A stretch of 64,000 nucleotides of DNA, from positions 177,462-241,461 of the forward strand of contig SZOZ01000009.1 of NCBI GenBank assembly GCA_030263455.1. Reading direction: 5' to 3'. The stretch comes from Synechococcales cyanobacterium CNB. GTDB taxonomy: Bacteria; Planctomycetota; Phycisphaerae; Phycisphaerales; UBA1924. The notes beneath the pieces are model-generated. The model did not search any database and was not told the DNA's origin. It worked only from the letters and a program-made list of their open reading frames with translations. A program made the position numbers and the translations under genes. Below, in pieces: positions 55,477 to 63,886 of the stretch (the stretch's first letter is position 1; each line of letters begins with the position of its first letter).

Positions 55477-55773
55477 ATGTTCAATCTTGTTCCGGTGGGA
55501 GGCACGCAGGCAGGCCGATCGGCCGAGGGGGTCGCCGCCGCGACCGGGGAACGGGCACGCCCCCCGGTCGAGGTCTCTGCCCCCGTCCGGCCGGGCGACC
55601 AGGTGGAGGTCTCTCACCTTTCCGTCCTCATGAGCCGCCTCCGCGACATGCCCAAAATCCGTCAGAACCTTGTCGACCGCCTCCGGCATGAGATCGAGAC
55701 CGGAGCCTATCCGATCGCCGAACGCCTCGACGCTGCCCTCGACGCCCTCCTCGACGACATCAATCCCGAGTAG
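55477..55773 (+). CDS. flgM: FlgM-like anti-sigma-28 factor
   Basis: 98 residues from the ATG at 55477, with GGGAGG upstream. The N-terminal half is disordered and Gly/Ala/Pro-rich. The C-terminal half, DQVEVSHLSVLMSRLRDMPK followed by IRQNLVDRLRHEIETGAYP and AERLDAALDALLDDI, matches the FlgM pattern (VxVS, R...V..L+..I..G.Y). FlgM holds the flagellar sigma factor until the hook is complete. No sigma factor gene is adjacent. The upstream 237 bp shows no convincing sigma-28 box; a weak TTGAAG-19-GATACT is present at 55352-55382. The 3' end overlaps the convergent hydrolase by 14 bp. Confidence 0.8.
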   Translation: MFNLVPVGGTQAGRSAEGVAAATGERARPPVEVSAPVRPGDQVEVSHLSVLMSRLRDMPKIRQNLVDRLRHEIETGAYPIAERLDAALDALLDDINPE

Positions 55774-56590
55774 ACCCGAGCGAGGCCGTCAGAAAGTCCA
55801 CCATCGCAAGCTTCGCGTCGTTCGAGTACCGGCCGAACCCGGCGTGTTCTTCCGGTGCACCCGTATCGCTGAAGGTTACCAATCGCACCCGCGCCGGGTC
55901 CGCTCCCGCGGCGGCGTAGTGCCTCCGCAGGTCGTCGATGAACGCACGCTGCGTCTCAAAGGCAACCATGCGATCCCCCGTCGCGTGGATCGCCATGAAC
56001 GGGATCGGCCTCCAACCCGCCAGGTGTCGCGAAGGGTCGAGCCGCTCGACACGTTCCCGCGGATGATCGATCGGCCACGCCTTCCGCCCCGAGCCGGGCG
56101 GCGGAAAGTAGAGGTCCGTCAGCCGACCGCTTGTCCCTTCAACAAATGCGGCGACGAACGGGTGCGGCTCGCACAACCTGCGCAGCGTGACCATCCCGCC
56201 CGCCGACATGCCGCCGATGGCGAGCCGCGCCGGGTCGAACCCACGGCCATACTCGGGCGCCTGCAGCACGCTCACAATGGTGTCGATCTCGCTCACCGCC
56301 TGCTCGACGACGTCGAGCGTGTGCCTCGGGTCGTGCATGCGCGGCCCGTCGCGCTCGCCGTGGCCCGGCAGGTCGATCGCGCACACGGCAATCCCCGCGC
56401 GGATCAGCCGCAGGTAGCGGCCCGGGTCGAGTTCCTTGCTCACGGTGCGCCCGTGCAGCCAGACGAGCGCAGGGGCGGGGCGCAGCCAATCGGGGTGCGC
56501 AAGCAACGCAGGGATGCCCGCCGCACCGAGCCGCGCCGGACGGGCCTGATCGGCAAGCGCCCTGGGAAACTGTGCAAACCGCGGATGCAT
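55760..56590 (-). CDS. Alpha/beta-hydrolase (esterase/peptidase-like)
   Basis: 276 residues from the ATG at 56590; a GTG at 56665 would add 25 residues. ALVWLHGRTVSKELD gives the oxyanion strand, DLPGHGERDG follows, and the nucleophile elbow is AIGGMSAGGMVTL. HATGDRMV carries the likely acid and HAGFGRYSND the likely His near the end. The family includes acyl esterases and dipeptidyl peptidases; the substrate is unknown. No signal peptide seen. It overlaps the flgM-like gene tail to tail. Confidence 0.85.
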   Translation of the reverse strand: MHPRFAQFPRALADQARPARLGAAGIPALLAHPDWLRPAPALVWLHGRTVSKELDPGRYLRLIRAGIAVCAIDLPGHGERDGPRMHDPRHTLDVVEQAVSEIDTIVSVLQAPEYGRGFDPARLAIGGMSAGGMVTLRRLCEPHPFVAAFVEGTSGRLTDLYFPPPGSGRKAWPIDHPRERVERLDPSRHLAGWRPIPFMAIHATGDRMVAFETQRAFIDDLRRHYAAAGADPARVRLVTFSDTGAPEEHAGFGRYSNDAKLAMVDFLTASLGSTRD

Positions 56591-56701
56591 CAGGGACCGA
56601 GGATATGCCCGCCCGAGACGCGACCGTCGTGAAAGAAAACGGAGAAGAGGAAGTTCACGAGTCACGACGGTCGCGGCACAACGGTCGCGCGTGCCTCGCG
56701 A

Positions 56702-57736
56702 TCAGATCCGCACCACTTCCTCCGCCCCTCGACGCGGCGTCGGCTTTGCTTCGGGCGCGTACCCGATCCGCAGCACGCACTGCGGCACACCCGGCCGCTC
56801 CGTCATCGACGCCAGACGCGGGCGGAGCGTCTCCACCTCGATCGGCTGGTTCAGGAACGAGGCGGACAGCCCGACCGCCGTCGCCAGAAGCAGCACGTGC
56901 TGCAAGGCCTGCCCGGCGCGCATCCACTCGGCGGTGGAATCGCCCTGGGTGCCGAGCACGGCGAGCAGCGGCGAGTGCTCCGCAAGGTCCATGTCCTTCG
57001 CCGCGACGCCCTTGCCCAGGTCGAAGGTGCGGATGACGAACGGCTCTGCGATCGAGACGAGGTTGCTGTAGCCGTAGGCGTAGCCGGGCATGCCGTCGTG
57101 GCTGTGGCTGCGGTTTGCGTGGACCCACGCCGCCAGTTCCCGCCTGAACCGCTTGTCCGCGAACTGGATGCGGTCGCCCTCGGCCACCAGCCCCGCGATC
57201 GCGTGCCTGTCGCGCTTGCGCGTGAAGCACGCGAGCCACGCCCGCTCCGCCTCGGCCGCCGCGACAAGCCTCGCCTGGAGCGCCTCTTCGACGGTGCGCT
57301 GCTCGAATGGAGAGCGGTTGGTGTGTCGGCGCGGAATCGCTCCGAAGAGAACGTGGACCTCGTGCGGGATTTCGTGGCGCGGGCCGAGCGCGAAGGTCGC
57401 GAGCAGGTCGCGCTCGCCGGGATCGGGGAGGAGTTCGACGAGCGGTTCGTAGCCGAAGTGCTGCGCCGCCACGCGAAGATTGAAGAGCGCACACCCGCAC
57501 GACATCGTTAGCTTTCGATCGTCGGGATCGACCACGGGCAGCGCACGCGATCGATCCGCGTACACCTCGACCCGCCCGCCGCGCAACCGGAAGATCCACG
57601 GCTGCGTGTTGTGCCCGGACGGCGCGAGGACCGCGTAGCCGAGCAGAAAGCGGAGCCTGTCGGTGATGGGGGCATCGTGGCCCGGGAAGGCGGACGCGGA
57701 GACGTTCCAGGGTTCCAGCTCGGGGGAGCGATTCAT
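56702..57736 (-). CDS. Acg/nitroreductase-like FMN-binding protein
   Basis: 344 residues from the ATG at 57736, with GGGAGG upstream. Near the N-terminus APSGHNTQPWIFRL is the FMN-phosphate loop of nitroreductase-fold proteins, followed by SCGCALFNLRVAAQHFG. RRHTNRSPFEQRTV and GQALQHVLLLATAVGLSASF in the C-terminal half match the Acg subgroup, in which two half-domains form one site. Such proteins bind or sequester FMN or reduce nitro compounds and quinones. The neighbour at 57764 ends 27 bp before this start, so the two probably form an operon. Confidence 0.85.
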   Translation of the reverse strand: MNRSPELEPWNVSASAFPGHDAPITDRLRFLLGYAVLAPSGHNTQPWIFRLRGGRVEVYADRSRALPVVDPDDRKLTMSCGCALFNLRVAAQHFGYEPLVELLPDPGERDLLATFALGPRHEIPHEVHVLFGAIPRRHTNRSPFEQRTVEEALQARLVAAAEAERAWLACFTRKRDRHAIAGLVAEGDRIQFADKRFRRELAAWVHANRSHSHDGMPGYAYGYSNLVSIAEPFVIRTFDLGKGVAAKDMDLAEHSPLLAVLGTQGDSTAEWMRAGQALQHVLLLATAVGLSASFLNQPIEVETLRPRLASMTERPGVPQCVLRIGYAPEAKPTPRRGAEEVVRI

Positions 57737-57763
57737 GCCCGACCTCCCGGCCGCGTGCTCGTG

Positions 57764-58756
57764 TCAGCCTCCGGCGGCGCGCACCTCCTCGTACACCGTG
57801 CCGATAGCCCGTGCGCGCACCTGCTCGTACCCGTACCCTTCCATGAAATCCCACCGCATGGCCTCGACCTCGGCACGCTCGCGGCCTTCGCGCGCTGACT
57901 TCGAGACCTCGTCCCACAACCGCTCCAGGTACTCCGCCTGCCGACGAAGCCCCTCCACGTCGGTCAACTCGCCGTGCCCCGGCACCACCATCGTCCGATC
58001 GTCGCACAGCGAGATCGTCCTGCGCACGCTCTCGATCCACCCGCGGCACGTCACGCCGCCGGTCGGATCGAAGAACGGGTGCAGGTTGTTGAAGAGCAGG
58101 TCGCCCGCGTGCAGCACGTCGAGCGACGGCACACGAACCACCATGTCGTTGTCCGTGTGTCCTGCGCCGAAGTGATGCAGCTCCACCACGACGCCCCCGA
58201 CTCGCTCCTCGTGCGGGAAGCGGTCGATGGGCCTCGTCGGCACGAACTCCTCGGGCGCGATGGCGTCGGCCCGCTCGGCCAGTTCGGCCGCCTCGCGCGC
58301 CACACGCTCCTGGTCGCCGCGGTTGCGACCCAGTTGCCCAGGCCCGCTCCGCGCCATCTGCCGGAATCGATCGATCTGGGCGGAGACGCGCGCCCCCGCG
58401 GCGTTGTGCGCCACCACCGGCACGTCGCCGGTGAAGGCCACGTTGCCCCCGGTGTGGTCGCCGTGATGGTGCGTGTTCACGACCGCCACGACCGTGCCGC
58501 CGTGCGATTCGGCCTCGCGCCGCAGGGCACGGGCGATGCCCGGATACTTCGTGTCGACGAGGAGCGACCCTTCGCCTGCGCGCACCACCAGCGCGTTCCC
58601 GCCGTCCCCCACCGCCGCCCAGACACCCTCGCGGAGCGGCTGCCAGTTGAAGAAGTTGTCCCGGGCGCGCGCGGCGCGGGCGAACGCGGGGAGGGCGGCG
58701 TGCGCGAGCGCGGCCGCGCCCGTCGTAGCCAGAAACCGCCGTCGAGTCCAAGGCAT
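57764..58756 (-). CDS. Tat-exported metallo-beta-lactamase-fold hydrolase
   Basis: 330 residues from the ATG at 58756, with GGAGG upstream. TRRRFLATTGAAALAHA is a twin-arginine signal. VNTHHHGDHTGGN is the zinc motif, followed by HHFGAGHTDNDMVV and VVPGHGELTD, which supply the remaining ligands; PSLDVLHAGDLLFN holds the bridging Asp. This resembles the subclass near quinoprotein-relay/SoxH-type MBL proteins. The substrate is unknown. It is the first gene of a unit with the nitroreductase-like gene. Confidence 0.88.
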   Translation of the reverse strand: MPWTRRRFLATTGAAALAHAALPAFARAARARDNFFNWQPLREGVWAAVGDGGNALVVRAGEGSLLVDTKYPGIARALRREAESHGGTVVAVVNTHHHGDHTGGNVAFTGDVPVVAHNAAGARVSAQIDRFRQMARSGPGQLGRNRGDQERVAREAAELAERADAIAPEEFVPTRPIDRFPHEERVGGVVVELHHFGAGHTDNDMVVRVPSLDVLHAGDLLFNNLHPFFDPTGGVTCRGWIESVRRTISLCDDRTMVVPGHGELTDVEGLRRQAEYLERLWDEVSKSAREGRERAEVEAMRWDFMEGYGYEQVRARAIGTVYEEVRAAGG

Positions 58757-58863
58757 CGTCGATCCTCCGTGCCCGGCGCGTCCGGGCATTCTATCAGGCT
58801 ACCATTGGCCCCCTCTCCGAGGCGAGCCGCCCGGCGAGAACCCGAACGATCGAGGACGACACG

Positions 58864-59418
58864 ATGAAGGCGAACGATCTGCGGCCCGGGCTGGGCGTGA
58901 AAATGGACGGCAGGCTCTTCGTGGTGACCGAGTTCGAGCACAGAACCCCGGGCAACCTCCGCGCCTTCATCCAGATCAAAATCCGCGACGTGCAGTCGGG
59001 CAAGAGCATCGAGAAGCGGCTGAGCAGCACCGACGACGTGGAGACCATCGACCTCGACCGCAGGCCGATGGAGTACCTCTTTTCCGACTCCAGCGGTGCA
59101 ACGTTCATGGACACGGAGACCTTCGACCAGATCGTCATCCCCGAGGACGTGCTCGGGAACGCGATGCAGTTCCTCACGCCGAACGTGCAGATCGTTGTGC
59201 TCTGTCACGACGGCAACCCAGTCACGATCGAGCTGCCATCGAGCGTGGAACTGACGGTGACCGACACCCCGCCCGGCATCAAGGGCGCGACCGCGACGAA
59301 CCAGACCAAGGAAGCCACCTGCGAGACCGGGCTGAAGACGAAGGTTCCGGCGTTCATCTCCGTGGGGGAGAAGATCCGGGTCAGCACGGCAGACGGCTCG
59401 TACCAGTCCCGAGCCTGA
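58864..59418 (+). CDS. efp: Elongation factor P-family protein lacking the usual lysine
   Basis: 184 residues from the ATG at 58864, with GAGGACGAC upstream. The three beta domains are present: MKANDLRPGLGVKMDGRLFV, then IVIPEDVLGNAMQFLTPN and the C-terminal GIKGATATNQTKEATCETGL with VPAFISVGEKIRV. EF-P binds between the P and E sites and rescues ribosomes at polyproline. The tip loop that reads PGKGQAF in E. coli reads PGNLRAF here, so Asn occupies the position of modified Lys34, with Arg two residues on. It may act unmodified or be modified elsewhere; a paralogue with Lys elsewhere in the genome is possible. Confidence 0.88.
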   Translation: MKANDLRPGLGVKMDGRLFVVTEFEHRTPGNLRAFIQIKIRDVQSGKSIEKRLSSTDDVETIDLDRRPMEYLFSDSSGATFMDTETFDQIVIPEDVLGNAMQFLTPNVQIVVLCHDGNPVTIELPSSVELTVTDTPPGIKGATATNQTKEATCETGLKTKVPAFISVGEKIRVSTADGSYQSRA

Positions 59419-59448
59419 GCCGGCCTCTCGCGCCCGGGGGAGGGAGCG

Positions 59449-61044
59449 ATGGCGAAGCCAAAGACGGTCGTGCTCGGCGCGCTGCTCTGCGCCATGCTCG
59501 CGGCGTGCGCGATCGGCGTCCTCTGGACGCTCAAGCATCGCGGGACCATCACCGCGACAGGCGAGAGCCTGCAGGACTACCTCGGCCGGCAGGTCGTTGG
59601 CATCGTCAACGCATACCTCCACCCACAACTCGGATTCTCGACGGTGCGATACGACGCGCCCGGCACGCTCGTCCTCTCCGACGTCACGCTCACCGCGCCG
59701 GACGGGACGCGCGTGCTCGAACTCGAACGAATGACGCTGACACTGGCGGAGGTACCCAGGCTGGGGCAGCCGATCATGGTCGAGCGCGTGGAACTGGAGG
59801 CGCCAACGGTGCGCCTGGTGCGCGCCCCCGCCGGTCCGGACGGTGAACGGGGGTGGATCGGGCTGGACCCGATGGTGAGGGCCGTGCCGGGGCGTGACGA
59901 CACCGTCGCGCCCGAGTTCCGGCTCTCGAACGTTCTCAGGCTGAGGCGGGTCGAGCTTCGGAACGCCGCGGTGACCTACGACGAGAACGATGGCTCGCCC
60001 CCCATGATCCTGCGCGGGATCGAGGCCTCGCTGGACCTGGTGCCCGAGGCACGCAACGGAGAGGCGGGGTGGTACACGGTCCAGGCCGCCTCGCGCGTCG
60101 GGCACGCCGCCGAGTTCGAGATGCGAGGAACATTCAGCCTCGACCGTCTCGTGGCGGACATCGAACGCCTGAGGCTGACGGCAGCCGTCGCGCCCGACGC
60201 GATGGACGTGCTCCCGCCGCAGGTGCAGTCGCTGCTGAAGGAGCGCGACGCGCGCGGCTCGCTCGAAGCGCTCGCGTGGGGGCGCGCGGACCTGAACGAC
60301 CCCTTCGCCGGGCCGCTGACCGCCCAGGTCATGCTGCGCGAGTTCAACCTCGCCGCGGGGCGGCTGCGGCTGCCGATCGACGAAGCCCGCGCGGAGGCGA
60401 CCGTCCGCGACGGCATCGGTACGCTCGCCGCATTCGAGGCGCTGCTGCTCGACGGGCAGGTGCAGGCGACCGGCGCGGCCCAGCTGCGCGACGCCGCTAT
60501 GCCCGCCGCCCTCCGATGGAGCGCCGATCGGCTCGACCTCAACACGCTGCTGCGTTCGCAGGAGGACCGCGCCGACGCACGCCTGGCAGGACGCCTGCGC
60601 GGCGAGGGCACGGTCACGCTCTCGCTCGACGCCATGGCAGAGTCGATCGGCGGCGCCGGATCGATCAACGTCGAGAACGGACGGCTGCTCTTGGTGCCGG
60701 GCATCACGCAACTCGCCGACGCGATGAACATCGCACGCGGCGTACGCGACAGCCGCGAGTCCAACCACCGCGCCTCGGCGTCGTTCACGCTCACGCCATC
60801 GGGCGTCAACGTCACCGCCTCGGAGGTCGTGACGAACTTCATGGCGGCCCGGGGGACCGGGCGAGTCGGCTACGACGGCTCGATGGACTTGGCCGTCAAC
60901 GCCGGCCCGCTCGAACGAGTGCAATCCCTGCTCGGACGGGTGGGCGAGGCGATCGGCTCGGTCACGGACCGCCTGATGAAGTATCTTGTGCGCGGCACGG
61001 TCAAGGAGCCGCGCGTCACCGTGGCTCCGCTGGGCATCGGCTGA
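59449..61044 (+). CDS. AsmA-like inner-membrane protein
   Basis: 531 residues from the ATG at 59449, with GGGGGAGGGAG upstream. One N-terminal membrane helix (VVLGALLCAMLAACAIGVLW) precedes a long region with VRYDAPGTLVLSDVTLTAPD, MVERVELEAPTVRLVR and SINVENGRLLLVPGITQLAD. The final section (ASEVVTNFMAARGTGRVGYD and VKEPRVTVAPLG) resembles the AsmA/DUF3971 C-terminus. Likely periplasmic, possibly affecting outer-membrane lipid supply. It is followed closely by aroK. Confidence 0.75.
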   Translation: MAKPKTVVLGALLCAMLAACAIGVLWTLKHRGTITATGESLQDYLGRQVVGIVNAYLHPQLGFSTVRYDAPGTLVLSDVTLTAPDGTRVLELERMTLTLAEVPRLGQPIMVERVELEAPTVRLVRAPAGPDGERGWIGLDPMVRAVPGRDDTVAPEFRLSNVLRLRRVELRNAAVTYDENDGSPPMILRGIEASLDLVPEARNGEAGWYTVQAASRVGHAAEFEMRGTFSLDRLVADIERLRLTAAVAPDAMDVLPPQVQSLLKERDARGSLEALAWGRADLNDPFAGPLTAQVMLREFNLAAGRLRLPIDEARAEATVRDGIGTLAAFEALLLDGQVQATGAAQLRDAAMPAALRWSADRLDLNTLLRSQEDRADARLAGRLRGEGTVTLSLDAMAESIGGAGSINVENGRLLLVPGITQLADAMNIARGVRDSRESNHRASASFTLTPSGVNVTASEVVTNFMAARGTGRVGYDGSMDLAVNAGPLERVQSLLGRVGEAIGSVTDRLMKYLVRGTVKEPRVTVAPLGIG

Positions 61045-61058
61045 TCGGCGCATCCGCG

Positions 61059-61649
61059 ATGGACGACCCACGGGCGAGCATCCTGCTGATTGGCCTGCGC
61101 GGCTCGGGAAAGAGCGCCCTGGGGCCGCGCCTCGCCGAGCGCCTCGGCCGCCCGTTCATCGACCTCGACGCCGTCACCGTCACCTACCTCGGCGAGGGCA
61201 CGCTCCGCGAACTCTGGGAAAGGCACGGCGAGGTCCGCTTTCGGCAGGCCGAGTACCGTGCCCTCGTCAACCAGGCCTTCCCGCGCACCAACCCAGGACC
61301 CGTCGTCGCCCTCGGGGGGGGGACGCCCACCGCGCCCGGTGCGGCCGACTTCCTCCGAAACGCCCGCGCCCGGGGGATGGGACGGATCGTGTATCTGCGT
61401 GCCGCGCCGGCGACGCTCCGCGCCCGCCTCGCCGGCGCGGACAATGCCGACCGCCCGTCGCTCACCGGCGCGGACCCGCTCGCGGAGATCGAGGCCGTGC
61501 ACGCCGCCCGCGACCCGCTCTACCGCGAACTGGCGGACGCAGTCGTGGAAGTAGACGGGCTGAACGAGGCGGCGACGCTGGGGGCGGTGGTGCGCTCGCT
61601 GCCGGGGCCTGTCGGGGGCGGAGCGAAAGGGACTCCTGGCAATACGTAA
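61059..61649 (+). CDS. aroK: Shikimate kinase
   Basis: 196 residues from the ATG at 61059. Walker A LIGLRGSGKSALG lies at about 10-22, FIDLDAVTV carries the shikimate-contacting Asp, RFRQAEYRAL the binding Arg and Glu, and VVALGGGTPT the glycine-rich Walker B-like segment. An ADNADRPSLTG lid region has the nucleotide-binding Arg. It phosphorylates shikimate in the aromatic amino acid pathway. It lies 14 bp after the AsmA-like gene. A run of 9 G occurs in the GGGT codons. Confidence 0.92.
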   Translation: MDDPRASILLIGLRGSGKSALGPRLAERLGRPFIDLDAVTVTYLGEGTLRELWERHGEVRFRQAEYRALVNQAFPRTNPGPVVALGGGTPTAPGAADFLRNARARGMGRIVYLRAAPATLRARLAGADNADRPSLTGADPLAEIEAVHAARDPLYRELADAVVEVDGLNEAATLGAVVRSLPGPVGGGAKGTPGNT

Positions 61650-61735
61650 CCCACAGTCTCGTACAGATTTACGTACTCCTTGGGGGCGCCGGGCAGGATA
61701 TCCTGAGACAAAATACAAAAAACAGAAGAATAGAC

Positions 61736-61768
61736 TTGACAGCCCCCCCCCCCCCCCTCTTGTATACT
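61736..61768 (+). promoter_or_regulatory. Promoter with C15 tract between -35 and -10 boxes
   Basis: A perfect TTGACA (61736-61741) and TATACT (61763-61768) are separated by 21 bp: G, fifteen C (61743-61757) and TCTTG. Loss of three or four C would give an 18- or 17-bp spacer. This is the same design as phase-variable promoters of Neisseria opc and fetA, in which a poly-C spacer changes length by slippage. The current length should be weak or off. Expression itself is not shown. Confidence 0.65.
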
Positions 61769-61778
61769 CTCCTGAGTC

Positions 61779-62936
61779 ATGCAGAGATACTCGAACTCGA
61801 TCACTGCTCTGATCGCGATGATGCCGGTGTTTTGCTTCATGCCGGTTGCCGCCCGCGGCCAGCCTGCCGAGGAATCCCTCGAGCGACTGAAGACGTGGCT
61901 CGCCCGTGCCTGGGAGGAGGCCCAAGCACTCCCCTCGATCGACGGCGCATCGTTGCGATGGAGAGTCGAGGATCGCTTCGTACCGCCTCCGGCTGAACTG
62001 GATGCGCTTCGCCGGGAAGTCGCGGGCAAGCCCGACCATCCCAAACGTCCTCATCTCAACATCTACGAGCGCAGGCTCCGCGATGGACCCGACGTTGTTC
62101 ACTATGAACTCTGGCTGGACGGAAACGATCGATGGCGGCTGAACACTAACTTCCCGCCGGGCTTCCTCGACGGCGGGTACATCGACACCGCCTGGGCACC
62201 GGGAAGGGCGTGGAAGCTCGCGCCTCGCGGCCTCACGATCGCGGAGCCGGAGCCGCAGACCGCGTCCGCACAAACACTCCTCTCGTCCCGATCAACGTTC
62301 TCCGCGCACGTGTCCAAACTTCTCGACGGAGGAATGGGCGTTGCAGGGTCCATGCGCCTTTCGCATCGCGCAGAACCCACACTGCAAGGCCTTCACTGGA
62401 GCTTCATCGCGTCGAGCGAACCAACGGCGACAGGCGTTCGACGGCGGGTTCGGTACTCCGGCGACTGGGATCCCGACATGGGTCGTGGGTTTGTCAGGTC
62501 CGTCGAAGTCGTGGAATCGCCTTCGAGCACACGACCGAGTTGGCAGATCGACTCATGGATCTATGACAGCACGCTTCAGAGACACGTTGCCTCACTGGTC
62601 CGGTATCGCGCCGCGGGTGTCGACCAGCAGATCGTCTTCGAGGGAGCGGGCGCGATCCCGAATGGTGGCATGGACGCTCTCACGCGGATTCCGTCGCCGG
62701 GCGGGACGGACCCGATTCGAGGTCGTGTCGATCCCCCGGCTGTGCGCGACCATCGGAGCGGAGCAACGCTCATCCGCGACGAGGAGGGCCGACTCAGACA
62801 AGTCGAAGTCGCCGGTGAATCGCTCCCGTTGACGAGTCGAGGCGCCCCATGGCGGGCGATCGGTGTGATCGCACTCGTCGCGACGATCCTGACCATGGGC
62901 GTTCTGTGGTGGGCGCGTCGCAGATCTGCATCGTGA
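61779..62936 (+). CDS. Secreted protein with C-terminal membrane anchor, locus 2
   Basis: 385 residues from the ATG at 61779, only 10 nt after the -10 box, so the mRNA would be almost leaderless. A signal peptide (ALIAMMPVFCFMPVAARGQ) leads into an uncharacterised domain (YERRLRDGPDVVHYELWLDG, WRLNTNFPPGFLDGGYID). The C-terminus is WRAIGVIALVATILTMGVLW followed by WARRRSAS, a single helix with a basic end, like the product of 40589. No close family recognised. Base composition is milder than that of flanking aroK. Confidence 0.65.
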   Translation: MQRYSNSITALIAMMPVFCFMPVAARGQPAEESLERLKTWLARAWEEAQALPSIDGASLRWRVEDRFVPPPAELDALRREVAGKPDHPKRPHLNIYERRLRDGPDVVHYELWLDGNDRWRLNTNFPPGFLDGGYIDTAWAPGRAWKLAPRGLTIAEPEPQTASAQTLLSSRSTFSAHVSKLLDGGMGVAGSMRLSHRAEPTLQGLHWSFIASSEPTATGVRRRVRYSGDWDPDMGRGFVRSVEVVESPSSTRPSWQIDSWIYDSTLQRHVASLVRYRAAGVDQQIVFEGAGAIPNGGMDALTRIPSPGGTDPIRGRVDPPAVRDHRSGATLIRDEEGRLRQVEVAGESLPLTSRGAPWRAIGVIALVATILTMGVLWWARRRSAS

Positions 62937-62952
62937 AGAAGGAGGAACGAAC

Positions 62953-63339
62953 GTGCGCATACGAAGAACGTGGTTCACTGCCGCTAGGTTCGCGCCCGCC
63001 CTCCTGATCGGGGGACTTGCCATCGGTCAGGTGCAAGTCCCATGCTGGGTCACGGTTCCCTACCTCATCGACTGTGCCGGCTGCACCAACCAGACGGGAA
63101 ACACCTGCGACGGGCAGCCCTGCAACACCGAGGTCGATATCGAGATCGACATCAAGACCGTCACCGAGGCAGCGCCCGGCCAGTCAGGCAGACAGAACAA
63201 GTCGATGAACCCTGCCGGCACGTGCAACGTCACCTACCGGACGTGCATCGAGAATGTGTGTGTGGTGTCCTACTGCACGAACGACTGCGTGGACACGATC
63301 GCGTCGGGAGCCCAGACCTGCCAGGGTTCGAACGAGTGA
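62953..63339 (+). CDS. Small Cys-rich secreted protein, locus 2
   Basis: 128 residues from a GTG at 62953, with GGAGGA six nt upstream, just as for the locus 1 counterpart at 40125. A signal sequence (FAPALLIGGLAIGQ) is followed by about 11 Cys in pairs or short spacings: VPCW, CAGC, CDGQPC, TCIENVC, YCTNDC. The length and Cys pattern differ from locus 1, so this is a family resemblance rather than clear homology. Likely exported and disulfide-linked. Confidence 0.65.
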   Translation: MRIRRTWFTAARFAPALLIGGLAIGQVQVPCWVTVPYLIDCAGCTNQTGNTCDGQPCNTEVDIEIDIKTVTEAAPGQSGRQNKSMNPAGTCNVTYRTCIENVCVVSYCTNDCVDTIASGAQTCQGSNE

Positions 63340-63370
63340 CATCCGGTCCGCAAGGGCTCGCCCGGCAGGC

Positions 63371-63886
63371 ATGCCGGCCGCGCCTTTCATGAGCAATGGA
63401 CGATGCGCGGCCCGATCGATCGCCGGTTTGATGCTTGCGAGCTCCGTTATGATCGTCATCATGTTCGCGGGGATCACCAAGCTCGTGGAGCTCGACCGCT
63501 TCGCTCGCTCCGTGGAGACCTGGACGCTCGTGCCTTCCTACATCCGCAGCAGCGCGGTCCTGCTCGTGCCGATCGTGGAACTCGCCGTCGGACTCGGCTG
63601 GTTTCTTGGCATCGGGTCCAGACGTGCGTGGCTGTTCTGTGCTGGCGGGCTTCTCGCCTTCTATACCGCTCTGATCGGCGTACAGTCGGCAGCCGCAAGC
63701 CCTCCGGATTGCGACTGCCTGGGCCTGCTCCTTCGCCATGCCGAGTGGATGCGCTCGGCTCAGGCAGCCTTGGTCCGCAACGGCCTGATGCTGATCCTGC
63801 TCCTGCTCGGAGGCGTGCTCGCCGTATCGCGAGAGGGCAAGCCGTGGGTACAACGCTCAGCACAACCTGCCGAGGTCAGCAAATGA
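63371..63886 (+). CDS. MauE/DoxX-like integral membrane protein
   Basis: 171 residues from the ATG at 63371; the ATG at 63389 is an alternative and neither has a clear Shine-Dalgarno. Four membrane segments: SVMIVIMFAGITKLVEL, SAVLLVPIVELAVGLGWFL, AWLFCAGGLLAFYTALIGVQ and NGLMLILLLLGGVLAV. PPDCDCLGLL after the third helix matches the DCxCFG-like Cys pair of MauE-type proteins. MauE is needed for maturation of the disulfide-rich small subunit of methylamine dehydrogenase. Here the Cys-rich gene directly upstream could be its client, which is an inference. Overlaps the next gene by ATGA. Confidence 0.75.
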   Translation: MPAAPFMSNGRCAARSIAGLMLASSVMIVIMFAGITKLVELDRFARSVETWTLVPSYIRSSAVLLVPIVELAVGLGWFLGIGSRRAWLFCAGGLLAFYTALIGVQSAAASPPDCDCLGLLLRHAEWMRSAQAALVRNGLMLILLLLGGVLAVSREGKPWVQRSAQPAEVSK

